Part shown: positions 47,611 through 58,214 of the stretch, piece by piece
Position numbering within the stretch: position 1 is the first letter of the stretch
Layout: every line of letters begins with the position of its first letter
Source of the DNA: Dactylorhiza incarnata
Taxonomy: Eukaryota; Streptophyta; Magnoliopsida; Asparagales; Orchidaceae
NCBI GenBank assembly: GCA_033032865.1
Contig: JAWHQI010000273.1
Location: 1,550,001-1,614,000, forward strand
Length of the DNA stretch: 64,000 nt
Direction: 5' to 3'
Made by a program: the position numbers and the translations under genes
Notes under the pieces: generated by a model
The model's database searches: none
What the model saw: only the letters and a program-made list of their open reading frames with translations
Told to the model about the DNA's origin: nothing

Positions 47611-47623
47611 GTATGGGGGTATT
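47611..47623 (+). other. Athila-like polypurine tract
   Basis: GTATGGGGGTATT directly before the 3' LTR start TGATGAGTAG. Confidence 0.8.
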
Positions 47624-49759
47624 TGATGAGTAGTAAAATATACGTATTTTTAGTATAGTTATTAGTACAGTTTTAAGTAATATTGTAAATATTTTATGTA
47701 AATTAATGAATAAATTGCTTATTTTATTATTTTTCTTACTAACTTAGCTTTATTTCTCTTTTCTATGATTTTGGCATTTTTTTGTCAAGTCACGCCCTAA
47801 GTCATGCCCGTGACCATGAGTCACGCCCGTGACCAAGGGCGTGTAATCTTAAAATGCCAACTTTCTAGCTGTCGGCCATTTTCAGGTGAAATCCCGAAGA
47901 ATTGACCAAGTCACGCCCGTGTTCAGAAAGTCACGCCCGTGACACGCCAGCGCGTCACGCCCCAAAGCCACGACCCATGCTGCTGACTTCTGCCGCCCAT
48001 AGTCACGCCCGTGACATTCCATGTCACGCCCGCGACACTTCAAGTCACGCCCGTGTGCAGTTTTATTTGACGGCAAATTCTTCGAGAAGGAGGCCGTTAC
48101 AGCCGAGCAAATGTCATGCCCCAGGTCACGGCCGTGACATCCAACTCACGCCCGTGACCTAGGGCGTGTAAAAATAAATTTTTGCCTATGAATAGAGGGG
48201 CTCGGCTGAAGGAATTTCCATCCAAAATTTTATGTGTTAGCTAGTCTCTGGTGTAGTTTAGGACTTGTATTTGAGTTATTTTCTGCATTTCTAAGTAGCC
48301 ACTTTCTCTTTCCTAGTGTAGTTGTAATCTTTATTTTGGTAATAAAATAGTTTGTTTTCTTATCTTAACTTTGTCTTATAATGTTTAGAAGTAGTCTCTG
48401 AGTGATGTTTTCCAAACCCTATTTTGGGTTCTGAGTGTGTAACACTCTTTTCAGTTTTAATTTTCAGTCTATATATAACTGTTTATACCACCCGCATCTC
48501 GAATGAGAGGCTAATTTTCTTTAGCACTTGATTAAGATGGTTGGGACGGATATTTTTTTTGCACTTTTATAAGTATTTCATTTCTATACCACCTCCATCC
48601 TGGATGAGAGGCTAAGAACTTTTTAGCGCTTGATTAAGGTGGTTGGGACGGATACTATTTTCTGTTTTTATATAAGTCTTTTCTTTCTTTCTTTCACGCT
48701 TATATCCGCTTAAATTATTAATATGTATTTTCTAAATATTAATGTCGTCTCCTTTCCGATGAGTGGCTAATTTCCTTTAACACACGATGTCGAAGAGCAT
48801 TGGGACAAATAAATGATTTTCTAAAAGTCAAAACATCTCTTTCTAAAATAATTAACGAGCTTAAGGTTTACCCAAGAAAAATGTTGAGTGGAACCATATA
48901 ATCGATGTATGGTTTTCATTTTCATCTCCGTACACTAGTTAGCCGAGAGGCTCGTGCGTACGGACTGATCGCTCATGGGTAAAGAGAAGTGCGCTCTACC
49001 CTCGAGAGAGGATGAGGTAAGTCTCCCGAATTGGAAATAAAAACCCAATAGTGGGGTTCACAATAAAGCGAGTATTAAGGAGATTCGATTAAAGAACGAG
49101 AGTTTAGTCGAATATTCTTAATCTCAGGTGGGCGCACCCTCGAGAGAGGAGCGTTCATACTAATGGAACCTCCACGGCCAAACTGTTTTAATATTTTGAA
49201 AAGTCATATCTTTTACTTCTAAAAAAGACTATTTTCGTCTTAATGTAATTCGACATCGGGGGCTATCTTCATCATCGTTTAGAACTCAAGTTATATGCAT
49301 ATTATCGCTTTTTAAAACTATAAATCAACACAAAAAATTACTCCGATAAAATAATAGTTCGTTCCTTAAAAGTAGAAGTAATCAACAAGATCCGCGGAAA
49401 TATACGACCTCGATATTTTCTAAACCAAAATATCCTGTATTACACGCAATAATGTATACTTGCCTTTATCAAATGATTAGTTTGGATAAAAATTTAAACA
49501 AAAGCTTTTCAAATCCAAAACTTCCAAAACTCTCCTTTGCTATTTTAAAAAATCAATAGAATTTGGCATCGTAGTCGGGGTGTAATCGTCAATACTTCAA
49601 AAGAAGAAAAAGTCTATTACTTCTATCTTTCGATAGGATAACAGTTAGTTTCTCAAAGTAGAAGTACTTGCGAAACTCTTCAAAAACACCAGCCTAATCC
49701 TAATCTCGTTAAATAAAAGTTGCGCAAACCAAAAGAAATTTTCCAAACTTAAATCACCA
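47624..49759 (+). mobile_element. Athila-like 3' LTR (2136 bp)
   Basis: Collinear with 28722-30869 with many substitutions and small indels, so this element is older than SIRE-B inside it. It has its own GTCACGCCCGTGAC array (about 47790-48167) with different copy content, and a changed TATA sequence (CTATGAATA at 48186-48194). Ends CACCA at 49759, followed by AATTC. Confidence 0.9.
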
Positions 49760-49764
49760 AATTC

Positions 49765-50412
49765 CATGGTTATCAGTTGTTCTCATCTCATTTTCCTTTC
49801 AGTATTTGAAGGCATTATTAAAGGTAATGTGCAGCTACCCCTATAGTAGGCGCGCACACTACAAGTTCTATTGGATACCAAAATTCTCATCCTAATCATT
49901 ATATTATTCATTATGATGGGCGAACACATAAGCTACGTCTGCACCAGGTAATCATTATGACACTAGATTCTCTGTTCCTCAAGTGATAAGTTCATCTCAG
50001 CAATATCTGCGAAATTGCACTAACAATGATGGTAGTAACCGCATCACCCATTATTGTATTTTAAAAGAGCTTGCAAATATTATCACCCCGAAGGGATTTC
50101 ACCTTCGCACTAATAAGTCAAGGTTACAATTCTGTAATTGTGCATATATTATTTTGATAAGAAGTTAGTTGGCAGTAATACAAGGAAACAACTATGAATT
50201 ATATGTTCGCGAGCCCTGTTCAGCAAAGGTATGTAGTAAATTGATAGGTACAAATATATCTATGAATCATTCATTCATAGGTACACAGGGAAATATTGCA
50301 GCAAAAATGAAGTATTCTCATTGCATTCAAAAAATGTAAACTATATGAAGGGCCCGCAGTCATAAAAACCACTGCACGATTTCCCCAAGAAATGGAAGAG
50401 AAAAATCATTCT
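49765..50412. other. Unassigned right flank of the Athila-like insertion
   Basis: No recognised gene. The only frame of note (49983-50168, plus, 61 codons) shows no motif. Before the gypsy insertion this was joined to 28721. Confidence 0.5.
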
Positions 50413-51690
50413 TGTTGGGAATATTGCCTTCAATGTTCCCTTGATTTGAAGAGGCATCACACTCAATGCTAAGTACATGTTCTATTTGATAAACCCTATT
50501 TTGTATCATGCTAAAGCAGGGTTAGTTTATTTCAAGAAGTGGAATATGTTCAGAGGTTTAATGCCAAAACCGCTGAGACGACCTCTCAGTCTCAGCTGAA
50601 CCACTGAGACAAGGCCGGGTGCCACTGAGAAGGAGTCTGGGTCTGCTGAGCTACAGATAGTGGAAAACTACTATGACGACTGTCTGTCTCAACGGAGCCA
50701 CTGAGACGGAGACAGAAGTTACCGCTGAGTCTTAAGGTTGTCTCAGCCCAACCGCTGAGACAGATTCAAATATGAATAAATTACTAGCGGGATCTTCTTT
50801 TGGCGCAAGTGGCTGAAAAGCAAGATATATTATTGACAGAAGTCCATGCTGTGTCAAGGGCTTCTAATAGCCGTTGAAAGTCAGAAGGAAGTATCAAAGA
50901 AGATGTTAGGTCTAAAAGGAGACCACTTTTTCATCGGGAAGTGCTTGATTGTGTGCTGCAAGTTCTATCTTCTTCAAGATTCCTGAAGGGCAATCTCTCA
51001 AGCAAAAGCTAAACTCTGTTGGGAGATAAGATAGTTCTTCCTGAATTATTCAAGAAGAACAAGTAGATCTTCAACTTTGTTGAAGGAGAAGATCAAGGAG
51101 AAACAAGACCTGTAGCTACTGCTTCACAGTTCTGTTTCAAGACAACAGAAGACAAGATCTGTAGGTTTACTTTATATAGTATTCTGTTGTATTTTTAACA
51201 CTTTATTTATCTATAAGGCCTTTGTGCCTGAGCTGTAGGGCTGCTTAGCCTGAGGGTAGAGCTGTACTCCCAGCTTGAGTGTAGGATCTTTGTGAAGATA
51301 TGAGGTAGGACTTCTTGATAGGTTTGAGGTAGGAAATCAAGAGATTTCTGAGTGGTAGGAGTTGGAGGACTCTGAGTTTGTAAGGTTGTTGAGCCTGAGG
51401 TAAGGTTTGGAGAAAACTTGAGAGATTCTGAGGAATCTGAGTTGTAAGCTCTTGAAGCTAAGTTGGAGGAGTTGGCCCTGTCTAACTCATTGTTAGAAGG
51501 GTGAAGGGGGAAAGAGGACTACTCAAGACACCCTGTCTTGAGGTATCTCTATATATGCTTGTGTGCTTTCTGTGTGTGTGCTTATAACTTTTACATTCAC
51601 TAAGAAACAGCTAGGCTCAAAAAGGAAAGAAAAGAAAGAGACATATTCACCCCCCTCTAGGTGTTCTAGGCTACTACCTATAAATTATCA
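50413..51690 (+). mobile_element. SIRE-A 5' LTR (1278 bp)
   Basis: Begins TGTTGGGAATATTGCC, ends TTATCA. U3 has about eight CCGCTGAGAC or GTCTCAG-like motifs between 50563 and 50765. A 6-bp hairpin AGATTC-TGAG-GAATCT lies at 51423-51438. The CACCCCCCTCTAGG tail (about 51649) resembles the SIRE-B and Copia-C tails. The inverse copy of its start is at 783-646. Confidence 0.85.
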
Positions 51691-51692
51691 AG

Positions 51693-51704
51693 TGGTTTCA
51701 GAGG
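51693..51704 (+). other. SIRE-A primer-binding site (tRNA-iMet)
   Basis: TGGTTTCAGAGG, two mismatches to the standard initiator tRNA complement, two bases after the LTR. Confidence 0.75.
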
Positions 51705-51771
51705 TAGGTTGGTCAAAATGGACTTAACTGTCTGACCAGATCCTACAAAGGAGTAGTCATATCTGAATATA

Positions 51772-54095
51772 ATGGCTACCACTGGATTGCAGAAAGAGAT
51801 GGGGTCTATGAAGTTGCCCATATGCAACAAAGATAACTTTGGCATATGGAAGCAAAGGGTAATGTTGTTCATGGAAGCCTCAGACCCTAGGATCTACATT
51901 ACTGTGAAGTAGGGTCCTTTTACTTTTGAAACAACCTCCACCATAGATCCAACTAGGAAAGTGGCCAAGATTTTTGCTGACTTGACCAAGGATGAACTTG
52001 CACTATTCACAATGGATAAGAGAGCTCAGAACATTATTATGAATGCAATTGATGATTCCACTTTCCAGAACTTGGTGCACTGTACAACAACCAAAGAGAT
52101 GCGGGAGACACTTATGGTGTATATGGAAGGGACAGCTGAAGTGAGGGGTGATAGGAAATCTCTCCTCACTCAGGAATATGAAGCTTTCAGGCAGCTCAGC
52201 CAGGAAAGCATATCTATCTGCTATGAAAGGTTCTTCAGAATGGTTAATGAGCTGAGGACCTATGAAAGGGTATTCAGTTACTATGAGCTAAATGACAAAT
52301 TCCTAAGATCTCTAACTAGAGATTGGGACACAAAGATATATGCCATCAGGGAAGTGACTAAGCTGGGTGAAACTCTTACACATACATTGTTTGGGAAGCT
52401 GCTCTCTTGTGAGATGTAGCTGTCTACAAGGAACGAGGAGGATATATCCACCAGGCCTCATGCAAGGGAGAAAACAGTGGCTCTCAAAGCTGACAGCCCC
52501 AAAAGGAGCAAAGCCAGATTGTTGTCTCCTCCAAGAAAAGTTGCTGATTCAGAAAATTCTGAGAACTGCACTTCTGACAGCACCTCAACTGATGAGGAGT
52601 TTACTGCCTTCTCAAGGCACTTCAAGAAGCTGATGAGGAGGAAGCAATGGAAGAACAAAACTTCCTCCTCCTCACATCCTAGGAAGGACCACAACAGTTC
52701 TGAAAGGCAGCATTCCAAGGGTGACAGGTATGACCTTAAACATGCTAAATATATTTCATCTAATGTTATATACTACTGCTGTAGCAAGCCTAGACATGTC
52801 ATTGCTGACTGTCCAGTCAAGATAAAGGAGAAAGGTGATAAGAAACATCATCACCAAAAGGAAAGGAAAGGTGAAAAATCCTTCCTAGCAAAGAAGGGGA
52901 AGAGCTGGAGTGAATCTGAGTCCACAACCACAGATTCAGATGAAGAGGAGAAAGCCTACATTGGGTTGTTTGCTGCAGAAGAGGATGAAGACTTTCCTGC
53001 TGCCAAGATTAAAAATAGGGCCCCTCTTTTACATTCAGACAGTGCATAGAGGAGGATGAAGACATCCAAGAAGACCATGGGATGATGGCTCTAACAGAAG
53101 ATGAGGACAGTCAAAACAATTCAGACAATGAGCAGGTACTAATCCACTGCATTTCTTCTTCTGAATATGAGACAAGCCCAGAATCTGAAGTAACTCCATC
53201 TAATGTTGGAAGTGATTTAGAATCTAAGGAAGATGTCAATCAATTGATTGACAGGTATGGTGCTCTCTTGGAAGCTCTGAAAAAGAGCAAGATGTTTGCC
53301 AAGAAGCATGCTCTAGAGATTGATTCCCTAAAGCAGGCAAAAACTGATTGCACTGAACATGCTACCCAGCTAGCTCAGATGAGCAAGGAAATTGGCAAGT
53401 TAAGGGGAATGTCAATTATCCATGTTGGCACCATAACCCATAAAATCAAGATCATCAAGGATCTTGAGGAAAAGTTTCTCAAGGAGAGGATGCTAGCGGC
53501 TCAGTTCTCTAAGCCTAAGTCAGTGCTACCTATTATTGACACCTTCTCCTACCATAATAAAAGAGGATTGGGATTCAATAAAGAGGCAGTAGCTGGTAAC
53601 ACAAAGGGTAAGGATAAGGGTTCAATCGAACCAAAGGCTTCCTTTGGGAAGGTAATGATGCCATCCAACATATATGACCAACAAAGCATATATGATCACC
53701 TGTTGAATGGTAGTTCCAATAGCTTGAGCAAAGATGTTCACAACTATAGGAGTAGAAAGGAGTTAGGCTTGAGTGCCTTAAAGGCTCCTTATGAGGAAAT
53801 TAAGATGGCCCATCATGGACCATTTTATTTTTGAACCTTAGCTACTACACTCAAGATAAAGGTGGCTGCATCTTCCAACTCCCATCCAGCAAAAATTGGG
53901 GCTGCTGTCAGACCTATAACCAAGCCTAACAGTCTAGTTTCTGCTGCCATCAACACTTGCTTATCTGCCAAGCTAAAATCTGTTGATGACAATCAGAAAA
54001 TGGCTTCCAAGACTGATTATAGGAACACAAAAAGCCAAGTGATTGCTGAAAGGAACAAGAAGAATGCAGCTGTATCCTTTCATGGACAGATGTAA
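51772..54095 (+). pseudogene. SIRE-A Gag, stops and frameshift
   Basis: ATG at 51772 (MATTGLQKEMGSMKLPICNK). The capsid domain (FGIWKQRVMLFMEASD; LVHCTTTKEMRETLM; YERFFRMVNEL) is open except for TAG at 51910 and TAG at 52417. The frame goes on to 53049 with a worn zinc knuckle, CCSKPRHVIADC near 52779, where Gly and spacing are altered, and acidic Ser-rich sequence. A frameshift near 53050 leads to 53082-53834 (acidic region and coiled coil: DRYGALLEALKKSKMFAKK) and 53862-54095 (Lys/Asn-rich end). Overall length and layout fit a Sirevirus Gag. Confidence 0.85.
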
Positions 54096-54199
54096 CAAAT
54101 CCTTTCCAGGAATATTTCATATGGTAACAGGGACCTAGGACCCAAAATAAGTTGGGTTCCTAATGTATAGTAAATTTTATCTTGCAGGTTAGTTCAAGT

Positions 54200-56354
54200 G
54201 CTAGTCTTAAACAAATATAGTACTTGGACAGTAGGTGCTCAAGACACATGACATGTACTAGAAGTCTTCAACAGGACTACACAGCTGTGAAGAATGGACC
54301 TAAAGTTACATTTAGTGGATCTGAAAAGGGAGTCACCAAAGGATATGGTACAATCTCCAATGGCATAGTCTCAATCACAAGGGTAGCTTATGTTGAAGGG
54401 TTGCAACATAACCTTGTAAGCATAAGTCAACTATGTGACCTAGGCTATGTCATTTTATTCCACATTGATAAGATCAAGAAGTCAAATGACTTAGAGACCA
54501 TTCTCTCAGGCACTAGGAGTGGGAATGTATATTGTTTAGATTTTATTTGCTATAATTCCCTATCTCCTGTGTGTCTTGTAGCTAATGAAAGTGAGTCTCT
54601 TTGTGTTCAATGACACAAGAGACTTGCCCACATTAACTACAAGACAATGTATAGACCATTTTCTAAAAACCTTGTTAGGAATAGTCCAAATCTAAAATGT
54701 ATTAAAAGTGGTCCCTGTCATGTTTGCCAAATGGGTAAGCAAACTAGGGCCACTTTCAAAAGTATTGGCTCCAAAGACACTGGAAGATGTTTATATTTAT
54801 TGCACATGGACTTCTTTGGTCCTTTGCTAATTCAAAGGCTAGGTGGGAAGTTGTATACCTTGGTGATTGTTGATGATCACTCAAAGTATACATGGGTATT
54901 ATTCCTAAAGAAGACATCTGATACCTTAGATGTCTTTATAAATCATGACAAGGCCATTCAGAATGATCTATAATGTATTGTGGTCAGGACTAGGACTGAC
55001 CATGGCACATAATTTCAATCTGAAGCTATGCCACAATTTTGTCAAGAATTTGGTATCACCCAAAAGTTCTCCTCCCCAAGGACTACATAGCAAAATGGTG
55101 TGGCTGAGAGGAGGAATAGTACCTTGATAGAAGCTGGGAGAACATTGCGTAGTGACTCCTCTCTCCTAGAATGTTTCTGGGTTGAGGTAGTCAATACTTC
55201 TTTTTTATGTTCTCAATAGAGCTTCCATCAATAAGGTCCTTGGAATTACCCCATATGAGATTCTGAAAGGCAAACAACCAACAATATCATACTTTAGAAT
55301 CTTTGGTTGCAAATGCTACATTTTAAACAATGGAAAATCTCAATTGACAAAGTTTGTAGAAAAATGCAATGTAGGGGTTCTTGTAGGCTATAACTCATAT
55401 AGTAGAACTTATAGAGTATACAACAAGGAAACTCATGTTGTAGAAGAGTCTATGCATATAATGTTTGATGATACCATCCTACTTTATAAGGGCTGATCTA
55501 GTTCTTCTATTTTGACAGGAAATGAATAGAAATTGGAAAAGATATATATCCAAGACATTCCTAGCAGCAGCAAAGCCTATACAGATGCTGCTATTCCTGA
55601 AGATGAAGAAGTGCAGGATGCTGAAGACCCTGCTATTCCAGAAGAAGACTTGCAGATTGTTGACAGGAAGCCTACAACAACAAGACACTTGAGAGATCAT
55701 CCAAAAGAACAGATTATTGCAGCTGAGAATCAAGGTGTGATCACAAGAATTAGGGCTCACAATGAAGCTCTATTCCTGTGCATCCTGTCATAGTTGGAGC
55801 CCAAGAAGTTTGAAGAGGCCAATCAAGATACTTTCTGGATTCAAGCTATGCAAGAAGAGCTTCTTCAATTCAAGAGATGCAAAGTGTGGAAGTTGGTGCC
55901 AAAACCTCAAGGACACAACATCATTGACACCAAATGGATATACAAAAACAAGTTGGATGAGAATGGAACCATTATCAAGAACAAAGCTAGATTGGTAGCC
56001 AAGGGCTATAGACAATAAGAAGGTATAGACTTTGATCAAACCTTTTCCCTAGTTGTAAGATTAGAAGCTATTAGGCTATTCCTTGCCTATGCTGCCCACA
56101 AGGGGTTCAAAGTATACCAGGTGGATGTCAAGTCAGCCTTCCTCAATGGTAACTTAAAGGAAGAGGTATATGTTGAACAACCATCAGGTTTTGTACATCC
56201 TATCCTTACTTCTCATGTTTATTTACATAGGAAAGCACTATATGGTCTAAAGCAATCCCCTAGGGCTTGGTATGAGACCTTGTCTAGCTTTCTCATCAAG
56301 AACAAGTTCTTGAGGGGAATGATAGATATCACATTATTTCTTAGGGAAGCAAAG
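54200..56354 (+). pseudogene. SIRE-A Pol, truncated in RT
   Basis: The protease region has YLDSRCSRHMTC, so the DSG triad reads DSR. The finger carries a CQMGKQT motif (about 54724). The integrase start (LLHMDFFGPLL, VDDHSKYTWVLF) is open to 54973; the core to 55490 is frameshifted with stops, though TDHGT and QNGVAE-like residues can still be read. RT begins at 55794 ([21 protein letters not shown]), has a stop at 56017, and continues 56121-56354 ([25 protein letters not shown]). It is cut before YVDD by the antisense LTR at 56355; RNase H, ORF3 and the 3' LTR are absent. Confidence 0.88.
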
Positions 56355-57530
56355 TGAAAGTACACAGTGTGCTTCTAAGGATCCTCTAGAGGGGGGGGGG
56401 GGTGAATAGAGATTTAAAAATATTTCTATCATATCAGTGCAGTCAATAAAACTAACTAAGGTATTATGCTCACAAACACCACCACAAAAAGAATAAATAT
56501 TGCTGGAAATAAAGTGCATAAAAGATTAAAGGATAGCACAGAAAGTCACAGCACAAACACAAAGGATTTTATAGAGGTTCCCCAAAATGTGGGTACTACT
56601 CTCTTCTACCACCTGGTAGGAATGCACCACCTGTTCCTGAGCCTTTTGATAAGGAGACTCTTAGAACTAAAGATCTTTTAATAAGGAGATCTTGAACCAC
56701 AAATCTTTTGATAAGGAGATCTTGAATCACAAATCTTTTGATACGGAGATCTTGAACCACAGATCTTTTGATAAGGAGATCTTGAACCACTAAATCCTTT
56801 GAAAGAGGGATTCTAAAAACTCTTTTATAGTTGAAAAGAAGGTAAAGGAGGAGGAAGAAGGAGGAGAATTCTGCTCTCAGAATTCTGATGAAGCCTTCTA
56901 CTTCAATCTTTCTCTTTTCTGGATCTACAAATGATGAACCCTTGCTTTAGATAGTGATGATTTGCAAGGTTTATGAGCTTCAGATCCTTTCCACTTTGTT
57001 CTGATTTAAATCTGGCTGCTATAAGATATTGATGAAGATCAGCCTTCAATTGTTCTGTTCTGAGAGAAGGAGCAGTTATTATTTTTCTATCTTTTAGGGT
57101 TCCAGAAGAAAGAAGTAGGAGAACCCTAATCGACCAGATGCAAAAGATTATAATGAATGCTCTATAATTCTCTCTGCTCTCCTCTTATTTATTGTCCATG
57201 ATTTAATTTTTGAATTCCTTTCCTCTTTTAGGTTGTACTGAAAAGGTATTGGCCTGGACAAATTCTCTTCCTTTCCTCATTTGTTCACGACCCGTTCTCC
57301 AGCTGTATTCATCCTTTCCAAGAAAGCTTTTGTTGTCTTCTTTATTGCTTCTCTCTATTCTAGGCAATAAATGAGCCGTTGAAGAACGGTCTTTAGTACT
57401 GTGGGCCTTGAGAGAGAGTTCTAAAATGACAGCTGAAAAGGTTTCCTTTTCAGACTGTATTCAACGTTGCGTCGATTTCTCTTTCTCTCTTATCGACACA
57501 CCTTCGAGTTCTTGTAAGAGCAGCTTCTAA
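56355..57530 (-). mobile_element. Antisense SIRE-B-type LTR inserted in SIRE-A pol
   Basis: The plus strand starts TGAAAGTACACAGTG, the inverse of the SIRE-B LTR end, followed by the inverse of the CCCCCCTCTAGAG tail (G-run at 56391-56402) and of GGTTCCCCAAA-type sequence found at 36408 in the 5' LTR. A TAAATAAGAGGAG TATA-like box reads leftward near 57185. U3-like GCGTCGA sequence occurs near 57470. No outer end (CCCCAACA) is found, so the LTR is truncated where the sense LTR begins; the 57530 limit is approximate. Confidence 0.7.
56639..56796 (-). repeat. 30-bp hairpin repeat, five units
   Basis: Unit ATCTTTTGATAAGGAGATCT-like with period near 30 bp, the inverse of the leader repeat seen at 36295. 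Stems vary between GAGTCT/AGACTC-type and AGATCT/AGATCT-type while the loop TTTGATAAGG (inverse of CCTTATCAAA) is kept; the unit at 56761-56782 is perfect. Confidence 0.9.
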
Positions 57531-57539
57531 TTCCTTCAA

Positions 57540-58117
57540 GCTCTGGTTGAACTCAGCTTCGAATTTCTTCTCTACCTTAAGCAAGGGTTCATTAAAAACA
57601 GATCCTGAAGAATATCAACAGAAGAATCTACAACTTCTTCTTCTTTTCTTCCTGTTACTTTCTACAACTTGAGTAAAGAGTTTTGAGAATCCCTCTCCAA
57701 AGGATTCATTGATTCAAGATCTCCTTATCAAAAGATCTAGATTAATTCTAAGAGTCTCCTTATCAAAAGACCCTGTAGTTGGTTCTAAGAGTCTCCTTAG
57801 CAAAAGACTCTGTAGTTCTAAGAGTCTCCTTATCAAAAAGACTCGGGCACAGTTTAGTGTATTCCTACCATGGTGCTAGAAGAGTGGATGTACACATAGT
57901 TTGGGGATACACTATAGCTTTTGTCTTGTACTGTGATTTTCTGTGTTGTCTCCTTTTATTATTTCTGCACTCTGTGTTTAAATTTATTCTGTGCTGGTTT
58001 TTCTGATTGCATAGTTGTTATAAGTTATATTGTGTGTGCATATTTAGGGTAAAAAATTTAATTCTATATTCACCCCCCTCTCTGGAGAATATTCAGAGGT
58101 TACACTGTGCAATTTCA
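57540..58117 (+). mobile_element. SIRE-B-type 5' LTR, 3' portion
   Basis: Ends GTGCAATTTCA before a primer-binding site and carries hairpin repeats (57687-57844), GTGCTAGAAGAGTGG and a CACCCCCCTCTCTGGAG tail, matching the order of the 35298 LTR. The U3 start (TGTTGGGGA) is absent; left limit approximate. Confidence 0.75.
57687..57844 (+). repeat. Hairpin repeat array in LTR leader, five units
   Basis: Units: GAATCC/GGATTC (57687-57707), AGATCT/AGATCT (57717-57738), GAGTCT/AGACCC (57752-57773), GAGTCT/AGACTC (57789-57810), GAGTCT/AGACTC (57822-57844, loop one base longer). Loops are CCTTATCAAA or close variants ending CAAA. Confidence 0.85.
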
Positions 58118-58119
58118 AT

Positions 58120-58131
58120 TGGTATCAGAGG
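58120..58131 (+). other. Primer-binding site (tRNA-iMet)
   Basis: TGGTATCAGAGG, two bases after the LTR end at 58117. Confidence 0.8.
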
Positions 58132-58214
58132 TAGGTTGATCATAAAAAGGCTAACAACCTGATCAATAGATCTCCTCTCACATATTTCTATATTTAAAAA
58201 CTATTTTCAGAAAA

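Noticed and set aside
56639..56796. 30-bp direct repeats resembling a CRISPR array
   Set aside because: There are no unique spacers, the repeats are contiguous and diverged, and they lie in an LTR of a plant element.
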